From NCBI GenBank assembly GCA_037200985.1, contig JBBCGJ010000001.1, positions 1,092,756 through 1,156,755 on the forward strand: 64,000 bases of DNA. Direction: 5' to 3'. The notes under the pieces are model-generated. The model was not told the DNA's origin, ran no database searches, and worked only from the letters and a program-made list of their open reading frames with translations. Origin of the DNA: Rhizomicrobium sp. Its GTDB lineage: Bacteria; Pseudomonadota; Alphaproteobacteria; Micropepsales; Micropepsaceae. The translations under genes and the position numbers were made by a program. This document shows, piece by piece, positions 46,158 through 53,824 of this stretch (within the stretch, counting starts at the first letter, position 1; each line of letters begins with the position of its first letter).

Positions 46158-47288
46158 TCAAAGCGTTGCCCGCGCCGGTTCGGATTCGAACAGGCTGAGC
46201 TGGTCGCCGGCCTTGGGCGGGCGCTTGAACTTGGCGAGGGTGAGCGGGCGCGGATCCTTGTTCAGCCCCAGCCGCTTGACCGCCATGTGGAAGCGGCGCG
46301 CGATCATCTCGGCGTAAGGCCCGGTGCCCTTCATCCGCACATTCCACTGCGCGTCGTAGTCCTTGCCGCCGCGCATCGAGCGGATCAGCGACATGACATG
46401 CTTGGCCCTGTTCGGCTCATGCGCCTCCAGCCATTCGCGGAACAGGTCCTTGATCTCGAGCGGCAGGCGCAGCAGCACATAGCCGGCCGAGGTCGCGCCA
46501 TGCTCCACCGCGGCGGAGAGCACGGCCTCCATCTCGCCGTCGTTGAGGGCGGGAATGGCGGGGGCGAACATCACGGCGGCGGGAATGCCGGCGTCCGACA
46601 GCGCCTTGATCGCGGCGAGGCGGCGCTGCGGCGTGCCGGCGCGCGGCTCCATCGAGCGCGCGAGGCGGCGGTCGAGCGTGGTGACGGAGAGCGCGACCTT
46701 GGCGAGCCCCTCCTTCGCCATCCCCGACAGGATGTCGATGTCGCGCATGATCAGCGGAGACTTCGTCACGATGCCAACCGGGTGGCGGAAGTCGCGGAGC
46801 ACCTCGAGGACGGAGCGCATGATACGCATCTTCTTCTCGATCGGCTGATAGGGATCGGTGTTGGTGCCGATGGCGATGACCTTTGGGACATAGCCGGGCG
46901 CCGACAATTCCTTGGCGAGAAGCTCGGCGGCGTTCGGCTTGGCGAACAGGCGCGATTCGAAATCGGCGCCGGGCGACATGCCGAGATAGGCATGGGTCGG
47001 CCGCGCGAAGCAGTAGATGCAGCCATGCTCGCAGCCGCGATAGGGATTGATCGATTGGTCGAACGAGATGTCCGGCGACTTGTTGCGCGCGATGATCGTG
47101 CGGGTGGCGTCGCGGATGACCTCGGTGCGCAGCGGCGGCGGTGCGCCGTCCTCATCGCGCCAGCCATCGTCCCAGCCGTCGTCGACCAGCACGCGCTTCT
47201 GGGTTTCGTAGCGCCCCACCTCGTTCGAGAGCGCCCCGCGCCCCCGCAAAAGGCGCCTGTCGGTAGTGATGTCTAGGACTGTCGTCAT
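46158..47288 (-). CDS. PA0069-family radical SAM protein
   Basis: 376 residues. The radical SAM cluster cysteines are Cys86, Cys90 and Cys93 in YRGCEHGCIYCFAR, followed by TNTDPYQPIEKKMRIMRSVLE and a C-terminal RF domain (LLRLPLEIKDLFREWL). This family is related to SplB-like/Elp3-like radical enzymes; the substrate is unknown. ATG 47288 is preferred. A site GAAC-N7-GTAC lies upstream (47310-47330 region), one base off the alphaproteobacterial LexA pattern, which is not enough to call SOS control. Confidence 0.9.
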   Translation of the reverse strand: MTTVLDITTDRRLLRGRGALSNEVGRYETQKRVLVDDGWDDGWRDEDGAPPPLRTEVIRDATRTIIARNKSPDISFDQSINPYRGCEHGCIYCFARPTHAYLGMSPGADFESRLFAKPNAAELLAKELSAPGYVPKVIAIGTNTDPYQPIEKKMRIMRSVLEVLRDFRHPVGIVTKSPLIMRDIDILSGMAKEGLAKVALSVTTLDRRLARSMEPRAGTPQRRLAAIKALSDAGIPAAVMFAPAIPALNDGEMEAVLSAAVEHGATSAGYVLLRLPLEIKDLFREWLEAHEPNRAKHVMSLIRSMRGGKDYDAQWNVRMKGTGPYAEMIARRFHMAVKRLGLNKDPRPLTLAKFKRPPKAGDQLSLFESEPARATL

Positions 47289-47413
47289 GGTGACGAGGAA
47301 TATAGGGCAGTAATGAGAACAAATCAAGTACGATAAAGCCGATGGCGATTATCCAGGTCTTGCCGGGACGGGCGAAATCGCGGACTGAGGCGCGCCGTAA
47401 AACAGAAGCGTCC

Positions 47414-48226
47414 ATGCCTCAAGACCACAGCCCATCCGAACATCTCGCGGTCGATTTCGGGATCGTGCTGCATGCCTGGGGCGCGTTGCGCGCGGCGCTG
47501 GCCGGGTTACCGCGGCTGTTCCTGAGCGCGGCGCTTGCGACCGCTCTGCTGACCTTCGCCGCCTGGAAACTCCAGGGCGCCTATCACGACATGCTGTCGA
47601 GCGCGCCGGGCACACTGCGCGACGCGATCGACTTCGGCTACACGCTGCTGGTGAACATCTGCGACTGCGTCGTGATGGCGGCGGTCGCGGTGCCGGTGCA
47701 TCGCATGGTGCTGCTCGGCGAGACGCGCGACGGCGTCGTGGCGCTGTTCGCGGCGCGCACCTGGCGCTTCGCCTTCTGGCTGGTGGTGCTGGAGACGAGC
47801 GCCTTCCTGGCGCTGCTGCCCCTGCCGCTCCTGCTGCGCGCCTCGCCGGTGGAGACCTATGCCGTGGTTACGGCGATGGCCGCGTTCCTGCTCGCGCTTG
47901 CCGTCGTGGCGGTGCGGCTGAGCCTGATCTTTCCGGCCATCGCCACCGATATGCCCGCCGGCGCGAGCTGGACGCTGTCGCGCGGCCGCTTCTGGCGCGT
48001 CGTCGTGACCGCCGTCTTCACGCTTATCCCGCTGCTGTTCGTCATGCTGCTCGCGACGCTGGCGGCGAGCTGGCTGGTCGGATTGTCGGGGTCCCTCGGC
48101 AATGTGTTCGACACGCTGATGTGGTTCGAGATCGTCGTCACCGCGTTGTCGCGTCCCATCGGCGTCGCGCTGGCGTCCGCGGTGCTGTCGTGGAACTACC
48201 GCCTCGCGCGCGAGGAGGCCGCCTAG
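47414..48226 (+). CDS. Multi-pass membrane protein of unknown function
   Basis: About 270 residues with six hydrophobic segments (for example LFLSAALATALLTFAAW, LLVNICDCVVMAAVAVPV, FWLVVLETSAFLALLPLPLLL). No family is recognised; it resembles generic DUF-type inner-membrane proteins. The start could be ATG 47342, which adds 24 polar residues, or ATG 47414; neither has a good ribosome-binding site. It overlaps the convergent SGNH hydrolase gene by four bases. Confidence 0.65.
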   Translation: MPQDHSPSEHLAVDFGIVLHAWGALRAALAGLPRLFLSAALATALLTFAAWKLQGAYHDMLSSAPGTLRDAIDFGYTLLVNICDCVVMAAVAVPVHRMVLLGETRDGVVALFAARTWRFAFWLVVLETSAFLALLPLPLLLRASPVETYAVVTAMAAFLLALAVVAVRLSLIFPAIATDMPAGASWTLSRGRFWRVVVTAVFTLIPLLFVMLLATLAASWLVGLSGSLGNVFDTLMWFEIVVTALSRPIGVALASAVLSWNYRLAREEAA

Positions 48227-48984
48227 TTCGAGCCGCCCGTCGCGAACAGGGCGAGCAGCGGCTTGTCCGCGCGGGCCGGCGGATGGACGAGCTCGGCGAG
48301 CACCTTGCGGGCCCAGGCGATGGCGTCGTCGCGCGAATAATGGTCGTCCTTCGTATGGCGGCCGAGATCGCGCCGGTCGGTCTTGTCGTCGCTGGCGACG
48401 AAGCGGCAGCCGCTGCGCGTGACGGTGCGCCGCAGATCGGCGACGAAGCTGTCGAACACGTCCGGATCGACGAAGAGGTCGCCCGGCTGCGGCGGGCCGA
48501 TCCAGATGCAGGCACTGTTCTGCTCGCGGATCGCGGCGATGAGCTTCTCGGCATCGCGCAGCTTCTGCGCCCGCTTGCCGATGATCATGTTGAGGCCGAG
48601 CACGACGAGCGTCACGCGCCGCGCCGCACCGAGATCGTCGTAGAGGCGGGCGAGCGGCGGGATGCTGCCGCCGACGAAGTGGCGGCAGTCGCGTAGCGCG
48701 CGGCCGTCGCCGCAGCGCCAGGCGCCGCAATCGATATTGGCGTAGTCGCGCTCGGTCCAGTCGTTGGCGCCGGCGCCGCATTTGGCGAAGATCGCGACCT
48801 TGAGCGGCGCGCCGCCGACCGGATCGCGCATGGCGCTCAGCGCGTCATAGAGCGTGCCGCCGAACGGCCCCTCGCTGTTGGAATCGCCGAGCACCAGCAC
48901 GCCGGCCGCGTCGGCTTGCGCGCGCGCCGGCAACGGCAGGAACAGGCCGCAGGCGAGCAGCAGCGCTAGGATGGTGCGGATCAA
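48223..48984 (-). CDS. Secreted SGNH/GDSL-like hydrolase
   Basis: With a TTG start at 48984 (GGAGGGG upstream) the protein has 253 residues and an ideal signal peptide (IRTILALLLACGLFLPLPA). The SGNH blocks are VLVLGDSNSEGPFGG (Ser35), CGAGANDW and a C-terminal DDHYS with Asp/His. It is likely a periplasmic esterase or peptidoglycan/polysaccharide O-deacetylase; the substrate is unknown. Six cysteines suggest disulfides. The alternative longer start at 49035 would spoil the signal peptide. Confidence 0.78.
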   Translation of the reverse strand: MIRTILALLLACGLFLPLPARAQADAAGVLVLGDSNSEGPFGGTLYDALSAMRDPVGGAPLKVAIFAKCGAGANDWTERDYANIDCGAWRCGDGRALRDCRHFVGGSIPPLARLYDDLGAARRVTLVVLGLNMIIGKRAQKLRDAEKLIAAIREQNSACIWIGPPQPGDLFVDPDVFDSFVADLRRTVTRSGCRFVASDDKTDRRDLGRHTKDDHYSRDDAIAWARKVLAELVHPPARADKPLLALFATGGSN

Positions 48985-49079
48985 CGGGGTCCCCTCCGAT
49001 CCCGGCAGAAAAGGCGCCGGCGACGCCTTTGCCAATCCCTATCGCGGAGCCTTGGTAAACGCGTCGGCAGGCGATTCGC

Positions 49080-50255
49080 TCAGGCGATCTCCTTGGCTTC
49101 TTTCCGCTTCGCGGCCAGGGGGTGCATCACGCCGGCGCCGGCCGGCCAGACGCCGGGCTCGGTCTTGATGTAGCGGCAGGCGCGCCGGGCGTGCGGCGAC
49201 AGGCTCTCCCAGATCTCGTGCGGCATGGACTTCCAATAGGCCGAGGGGTCCACCCAGGGCGCGTGATATTCGACGTTCGGCATGGCGCGGATTTCCCGAG
49301 ACAGGTTCGGCGTGGCGCCGTGCCAGGCGCGGTTGTCGCGGAACACGCCGGCACCGGCCTTGGCGCCGACCAGGGTGGAGAGCCGCATCCATTCCGGCTC
49401 GTCGGCGAGCAGCGGCGGCTTGGGGACCCGGCCATGGGTGCCCGGAATCTGCCGCACCGGCCCGTTCTCCCAGGTGAAATCGCTCATCAGGAAATTGATC
49501 GTCACATGCGGCGGCGTGCGCTCGAGGATGAGGGAGACGGCGGCGGGATCGAGTTCGTCCGTACCCGGAACGGTCTTGAGCTTGACGCCGACGCGTTCGG
49601 CCTGTTCGCGCCGGGCCGGCGTGATCTGGAACGTGTCGCGCGTGTCGGCGTGCAGGCCCTGATATTCGATCGCGCCGGGCAGGCACAGATCGCCGCCGGC
49701 GCCGCGCACGAAATAATCGGCGGTGCCGAAGATCTTCGTCAGGATCGGCGTGGTGGTCGGCAGATCGATCATCGAGGCCCAGACCGGATCGTGCAGCAAT
49801 TCGCGCGACGCCGACGCCGTGCCGTAGGAATAGCGGTGGGGCAGGCGGCTGGTCTCGGTGACGTATTTGCGGCCCCCTTCGCCTTTGACCGACAGGATCT
49901 GCGCGAGCACGCGTGCGCTCGCCTCGCGCCAGGCGGCCAGCCGCTCCGGGTCGAGCAGGTTGTTCACCACCACGAAGCCGTCGCGGAAGAAGATGCGCGC
50001 CGCACGCTCGACCTCATGCGGCTCGACGATCTCCAGGCCGACGATGCCGTTCTTGTCGCGCAGGCGGGCACGCAGGCGCTCGACCTCGGGGTCGTCATGG
50101 ACGCGGTTGGCCGGTGCGCGCGGGTCGACCCGGCCGGAACCCAGGTCCGGAACGAAGGGGCGGCCGAACTCGTCGGTCGTCTCGTTGGGCGGCGTCGCGG
50201 CGTCCCAGCCCGCATCGGTTTCGCCGTAGATTTTCAACGTCTCGAATCCGCTCAT
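49080..50255 (-). CDS. Phytanoyl-CoA dioxygenase (PhyH) family protein
   Basis: 391 residues of an Fe(II)/2-oxoglutarate oxygenase fold. The facial triad is visible as His202-x-Asp204 (GLHADTRD) and distal His312 (AWHGATPN), with Arg320 positioned to bind 2-oxoglutarate. The N-terminal region (KIYGETDAGWDAATPP) is specific to a bacterial subgroup of unknown substrate. ATG 50255 has AGGTGGGG upstream. It is divergent from the glycosyltransferase gene with 96 bp between them. Confidence 0.88.
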   Translation of the reverse strand: MSGFETLKIYGETDAGWDAATPPNETTDEFGRPFVPDLGSGRVDPRAPANRVHDDPEVERLRARLRDKNGIVGLEIVEPHEVERAARIFFRDGFVVVNNLLDPERLAAWREASARVLAQILSVKGEGGRKYVTETSRLPHRYSYGTASASRELLHDPVWASMIDLPTTTPILTKIFGTADYFVRGAGGDLCLPGAIEYQGLHADTRDTFQITPARREQAERVGVKLKTVPGTDELDPAAVSLILERTPPHVTINFLMSDFTWENGPVRQIPGTHGRVPKPPLLADEPEWMRLSTLVGAKAGAGVFRDNRAWHGATPNLSREIRAMPNVEYHAPWVDPSAYWKSMPHEIWESLSPHARRACRYIKTEPGVWPAGAGVMHPLAAKRKEAKEIA

Positions 50256-50351
50256 CGGCCCCCCACCTGAACTGCCAGTAACATTCTGCCCCTTTAGCCA
50301 CGCGACGAGAAATATTTTGTCCGATCCGCCGACGCTGGTATTAGTTGCGGC

Positions 50352-51008
50352 ATGATAAGCGTCGTCATTCCGACACTCAATTCGCAAGCCACGCTGCCAC
50401 GCTGTTTCGACAGCCTGATCGGCGCGACGGTGCGCGGGCTGGTGAAGGAAGTTGTCGTAGCGGACGGCGGCTCGACCGACGACACGCTCGCCATCGCGGA
50501 CGGCACCGGCTGCCATGTGGCGCGGGGGCGCAAAAGCCGGGCGTCGCAGCTCATCGCCGGCGCCGCGACGGCGCGGGCCGACTGGCTCCTGTTCCTCCTG
50601 CCCGAGACGGCGCTCGAGGCCGGCTGGGAGAACGAGGCCGATTCGTTCATGACCGGGGCTTCGCTGGAGCGGCCGCGCGCCGCGGCCTTCCGCTATGCGC
50701 TGGACGATTTCGCCGGGAGTGCGCGGCGGCGCGAGGCGATGGTGGCGTGGCGCACGCGGCTGTTCGCGCTCCCCTATGCCGACCAGGGCTTGCTGATCCC
50801 CCGGCGCATGTACCAGAAGCTCGGCGGCCATCGCGAGGTCGCGATGGAGGATGCCGATCTGGTGCGCCGGGTCGGCCGCACGCGGCTGGTGCAGCTGCGC
50901 AGCCGCGCCATCAACAAGCCCGAGCGCGCCGAGCCGCGCCGCGGCGCCCTGGTCGCCATGCTGCACGCGCTGCGCGTGCCGGTGAGCGTGGTGGCGCGAA
51001 TCGGCTAG
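50352..51008 (+). CDS. Family 2 glycosyltransferase
   Basis: 218 residues of GT-A fold: ISVVIPTLNSQATLPRCFDSL, VVVADGGSTDDTLAIAD and RGRKSRASQLIAGAATA, similar to the TIGR04283-type transferases. The donor and acceptor are unknown. No membrane helix is present. The usual partner transferase of this subfamily is not adjacent. Its stop overlaps the convergent sigma-factor gene by four bases. Confidence 0.87.
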   Translation: MISVVIPTLNSQATLPRCFDSLIGATVRGLVKEVVVADGGSTDDTLAIADGTGCHVARGRKSRASQLIAGAATARADWLLFLLPETALEAGWENEADSFMTGASLERPRAAAFRYALDDFAGSARRREAMVAWRTRLFALPYADQGLLIPRRMYQKLGGHREVAMEDADLVRRVGRTRLVQLRSRAINKPERAEPRRGALVAMLHALRVPVSVVARIG

Positions 51009-52246
51009 GTCTCCCGCCGCGCACGCCGGCGCAGCAGGAAGCGGCGGATCGCGGGATCGGCTTCGAGGCCGATGGCCTGTTCGTACGCCTCGTCGGCCTG
51101 CGCGATCCGGCCGCAGCGCGCCAGCAGTTCGGCGCGTGCCGCCCAATAGGGTTGGTGCTGCGCCAGGCGCGGATCGGCGGCCAGTTCGTCGAGCGCCGAA
51201 AGTCCCGCCGCCGCGCCAGCCGTTTCCGCCAGCGCGACGGCGCGGTTGATGGCGACGACCGGCGAGGCGGTGAGCGCGAACAGCGCGTCGTAGAGCGCCA
51301 GGATCGCGCGCCAGTCGGCGCTGCCGGCGAGTCGGCGCACATTGTGCGCCGACTGCACCGCGGCTTCGAGCTGGAAGCGGCCGAGCACGCCCATCGCGCC
51401 GGCGCGGCGCAGCAGCGTCTCGGCTTCGTCCATCGCGGTGCTGTCCCAGAGCGCGGTGTCCTGTTCGCCGAGCGGCACGAAATCGCCGCCGGCATCACGC
51501 CGCGCGGCGCGACGGGCTTCGGCGTGCAGCATCAGGGCGAGAAGCCCGAGGGCTTCGGGCTCGCCCGGCAGCAGCGAAGCGACGAGGCGGCCGAGCCAGA
51601 TCGCCTCGCCCGCGAGGTTGCGGCGCTGCGGATCGGTACCGGCAGGATCGCTCCAGCCCTCGGCATAGGCGGCGTAGATCGCCTGCAGCACGGCATCGAG
51701 GCGCGGGCTGAGTTCGTCGCGCGCCGGCACGCGGAACGGAATGCCGGCGCCGCGGATCTTGGCCTTGGCGCGCACCAGGCGCTGGCCCATCGCCGAGGGC
51801 GCGACGAGGAAGGCGCTGGCAATGGCGGCAGCATCGAATCCGAGCACGGTCTGCAGGATCAATGGCGCTCGGAGAGCCTCGTCGATCGAGGGATGGGCGC
51901 AGGCGAACATCAGCGCGAGACGCTCGTCGGGAATGTCGCGATGGGGCTGCGATTCCATCTCTTCCGCCATGAGGGTGAGATGTGGAGCGGCGTCCTCGCT
52001 GCGCCGGCGGCTGCGGCCGGCATCGATCGATTTACGGCGCGCGGCGGTCAGCAGCCAGGCCTGCGGATTGTCGGGCACGCCGCGCGCGGGCCAAGTCTCG
52101 AGCGCCGCGGCAAACGCCTCCGCCAGGGCGTCCTCCGCCGCCGCGACGTCGCGCGTGCGCGCGGCGAGGAAGGCGACGAGCTTGCCGTAGCTTTCGCGCG
52201 CGACCCGTTCGGCCACGGCGCGGGCAAGCGCGTCGCGCTCCGTCAT
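51005..52246 (-). CDS. ECF-type RNA polymerase sigma factor with C-terminal extension
   Basis: 413 residues: sigma-70 region 2 (RVARESYGKLVAFLAARTRDVAAAEDALAEAF, DNPQAWLLTAARRKSID), region 4 (ALRAPLILQTVLGFDAAAIASAFLVAPSAMGQRLVRAK), then a large TPR-like/DUF6596 extension ending LARCGRIAQADEAYEQA. This architecture is typical of ECF factors encoded with a YCII protein, here 4 nt upstream. The C-terminal extension probably replaces a separate anti-sigma factor. The trigger is unknown. Confidence 0.9.
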   Translation of the reverse strand: MTERDALARAVAERVARESYGKLVAFLAARTRDVAAAEDALAEAFAAALETWPARGVPDNPQAWLLTAARRKSIDAGRSRRRSEDAAPHLTLMAEEMESQPHRDIPDERLALMFACAHPSIDEALRAPLILQTVLGFDAAAIASAFLVAPSAMGQRLVRAKAKIRGAGIPFRVPARDELSPRLDAVLQAIYAAYAEGWSDPAGTDPQRRNLAGEAIWLGRLVASLLPGEPEALGLLALMLHAEARRAARRDAGGDFVPLGEQDTALWDSTAMDEAETLLRRAGAMGVLGRFQLEAAVQSAHNVRRLAGSADWRAILALYDALFALTASPVVAINRAVALAETAGAAAGLSALDELAADPRLAQHQPYWAARAELLARCGRIAQADEAYEQAIGLEADPAIRRFLLRRRARRET

Positions 52247-52250
52247 CGCG

Positions 52251-52598
52251 TCACATCTGCCAGACGGGACGCACTTCCACCGTGCCGATGCCGGCGCCGG
52301 GGCAGCGCGCCGCCCAGGCGATGGCCGCGTCGAGATCGGGCGCCTCGACCAGATAGTAGCCGCCGAGCTGTTCCTTGCTCTCGGCATAGGGTCCGTTGAG
52401 CACCTGGGTCTTGCCGTCGGCGACGCGCACGGTGGTGGCGGTCGAGACGGATTTGAGACGGTCGGCGGAAACCAGGGCTCCGGCCTTCTTGAGCGCTTCG
52501 GTATAGGCGCCATAGGCGGCCATGACCTGGCCGCTCTCCTGCTGGCTGCGGTTCGCCATCTCGGTCTCGTTCGCGTAGATCAACAGCATGTACTGCAT
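52251..52598 (-). CDS. YCII (DGPF)-domain protein
   Basis: 115 residues starting MQYMLLIYANETEM, then VRVADGKTQVLNGPYAESKEQLGGYYLVEAPDLDAAIAWAARCP, the YCII/DGPF signature. Proteins of this class are consistently encoded next to ECF sigma factors of the type found downstream and may sense a small molecule. ATG 52598 has GAGGAG upstream. It is the promoter-proximal gene of a two-gene operon with the sigma factor. Confidence 0.92.
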   Translation of the reverse strand: MQYMLLIYANETEMANRSQQESGQVMAAYGAYTEALKKAGALVSADRLKSVSTATTVRVADGKTQVLNGPYAESKEQLGGYYLVEAPDLDAAIAWAARCPGAGIGTVEVRPVWQM

Positions 52599-52776
52599 GG
52601 CAGTCTCCTCCATCGTCGGCCGGCGCCCAACGCGCCGCCCGACACGATGACGCGCGAGCGACGCGGATTTCGACACAGGTGCCGGCGATTTTTAGCATGC
52701 CTGCTGGTTAAACTTGAAGTTGCGCTACCCTCTGTAGTCTCTTGTTCTGGAGCATCGGCTTTGAGACACTTGGCCC

Positions 52777-52992
52777 ATGAACGATATCCGCGAACTCCTG
52801 AAGCTGTCGGTCGAGGAGCGCCTCCGGTTGATCGGCGATCTGTGGGACAGCATTGAAGCCGAAACGCTTCCGCCGCTCACAGAAACGCAAAAGAAGGAGA
52901 TCGAGCGTCGATTGGACGATTTGGAAGCAAATCCCGATGATGTATTGCCGTGGGACGAGGTCCGCGCACGGCTCTGGTCGCGGGTGAAATGA
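52777..52992 (+). CDS. Addiction-module antitoxin (TIGR02574-like)
   Basis: 71 residues: ELLKLSVEERLRLIGDLWDSIEAETLPPLTETQKKEIERRLDDLEANPDDVLPWDEV, the full pattern of the putative addiction-module component family that pairs with RelE/ParE toxins. Its stop overlaps the start of the broken toxin by ATGA. It is an apparently intact antitoxin beside a toxin gene interrupted by a stop codon. Confidence 0.88.
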   Translation: MNDIRELLKLSVEERLRLIGDLWDSIEAETLPPLTETQKKEIERRLDDLEANPDDVLPWDEVRARLWSRVK

Positions 52993-53291
52993 CGCGTCCG
53001 GTCGCGTTTAAACGCGAAGCCGAAGTCGACATCGATGAAACATTCGGCTGATACAGCGAGCGCTCCGAGAGAACCGGGCTGCGTTTTCTACGAGCCGTTG
53101 ACACGGCTCTGAGAAATATCGAACGTAACCCGTTCGCCTATCAGATTGTCCTGCGGTCCGCGCGCCGCGCAACGCTGCGTCGATTTCCGTACAGCATCTA
53201 CTTCGTCGTCCGAGACAGCGACATCGTCATCGTCATCGTCGCCTGCGTTCACGGTCATCGCGATCCGGCGGTTTGGCAGAGCCGGCTCTAA
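52989..53291 (+). pseudogene. RelE/ParE-family toxin interrupted by an in-frame TGA
   Basis: Translation from ATG 52989 gives TRPVAFKREAEVDIDETFG, then TGA at 53049-53051, then YSERSERTGLRFLRAVDTAL continuing to RRFPYSIYFVV and VHGHRDPAVWQSRL, ending TAA at 53289-53291. The whole 101-codon frame matches RelE/ParE toxins, whose conserved aromatic residue at the interruption is normally Trp (TGG). A single TGG-to-TGA change explains it. No good internal restart codon follows. It overlaps the antitoxin (ATGA) and the moaB stop. Confidence 0.85.
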
Positions 53292-53824
53292 CGCCGGTGC
53301 TCTTCCAGCCTGGGCATGATGTCGACGAAGTTGCAGGGTTGGTGACGGATGTCGAGCTGGTACTTCAGAATCCCGTCCCAGCCGTCCTTCACCGCGCCCG
53401 GCGAGCCGGGCAGGGCGAAGAGATAGGTCCCCCGGGCGACGCCGGCGCAGGCCCGGGACTGAAGCGTCGAGGTGCCGACCTTGGCGAAGCTGATCTGGTG
53501 GAAGATCACCGAAAAGCCGTCGATCTCCTTCTCGAACAGCGGCTTCATCGCCTCGACGGTCACGTCGCGGCCGGTGAGGCCGGTGCCTCCCGTCGTGATC
53601 ACCGCGTCGATGCTCGGATCGTCGATCCAGTCGCGGAGCTGGGCCGTTATCGCGTCGCGATCGTCGCGCAGCAGCGTGCGCGCGGCGAGGGCGTGGCCGG
53701 CCTCGGCGATGCGCGCGACGAGCGTGTCGCCGGATTTATCCTCTGCGAGCGTGCGCGTGTCCGACACGGTCAGAACCGCGATGCGGACCGGGACGAACGC
53801 GACGGTCTCGTCAATACCGGGCAT
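53288..53824 (-). CDS. moaB: Molybdenum cofactor biosynthesis protein B
   Basis: 178 residues of the MoaB/MogA fold: VRIAVLTVSDTRTLAEDKSGDTL, DAVITTGGTGLTGRDVTVEA (the MPT-binding loop) and FALPGSPGAVKDGWD. It acts in adenylylation of molybdopterin. Length and motifs are normal. It overlaps the upstream lytic transglycosylase gene by 14 nt, so both are in one operon. The overlap pattern matches other alphaproteobacteria. Confidence 0.95.
   Translation of the reverse strand: MPGIDETVAFVPVRIAVLTVSDTRTLAEDKSGDTLVARIAEAGHALAARTLLRDDRDAITAQLRDWIDDPSIDAVITTGGTGLTGRDVTVEAMKPLFEKEIDGFSVIFHQISFAKVGTSTLQSRACAGVARGTYLFALPGSPGAVKDGWDGILKYQLDIRHQPCNFVDIMPRLEEHRR

Noticed and set aside
47300..47341. Possible LexA box (GAAC-N7-GTAC) upstream of the radical SAM gene
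   Set aside because: It has one mismatch from the alphaproteobacterial GAAC-N7-GAAC pattern, and there is no supporting second site or SOS gene context.
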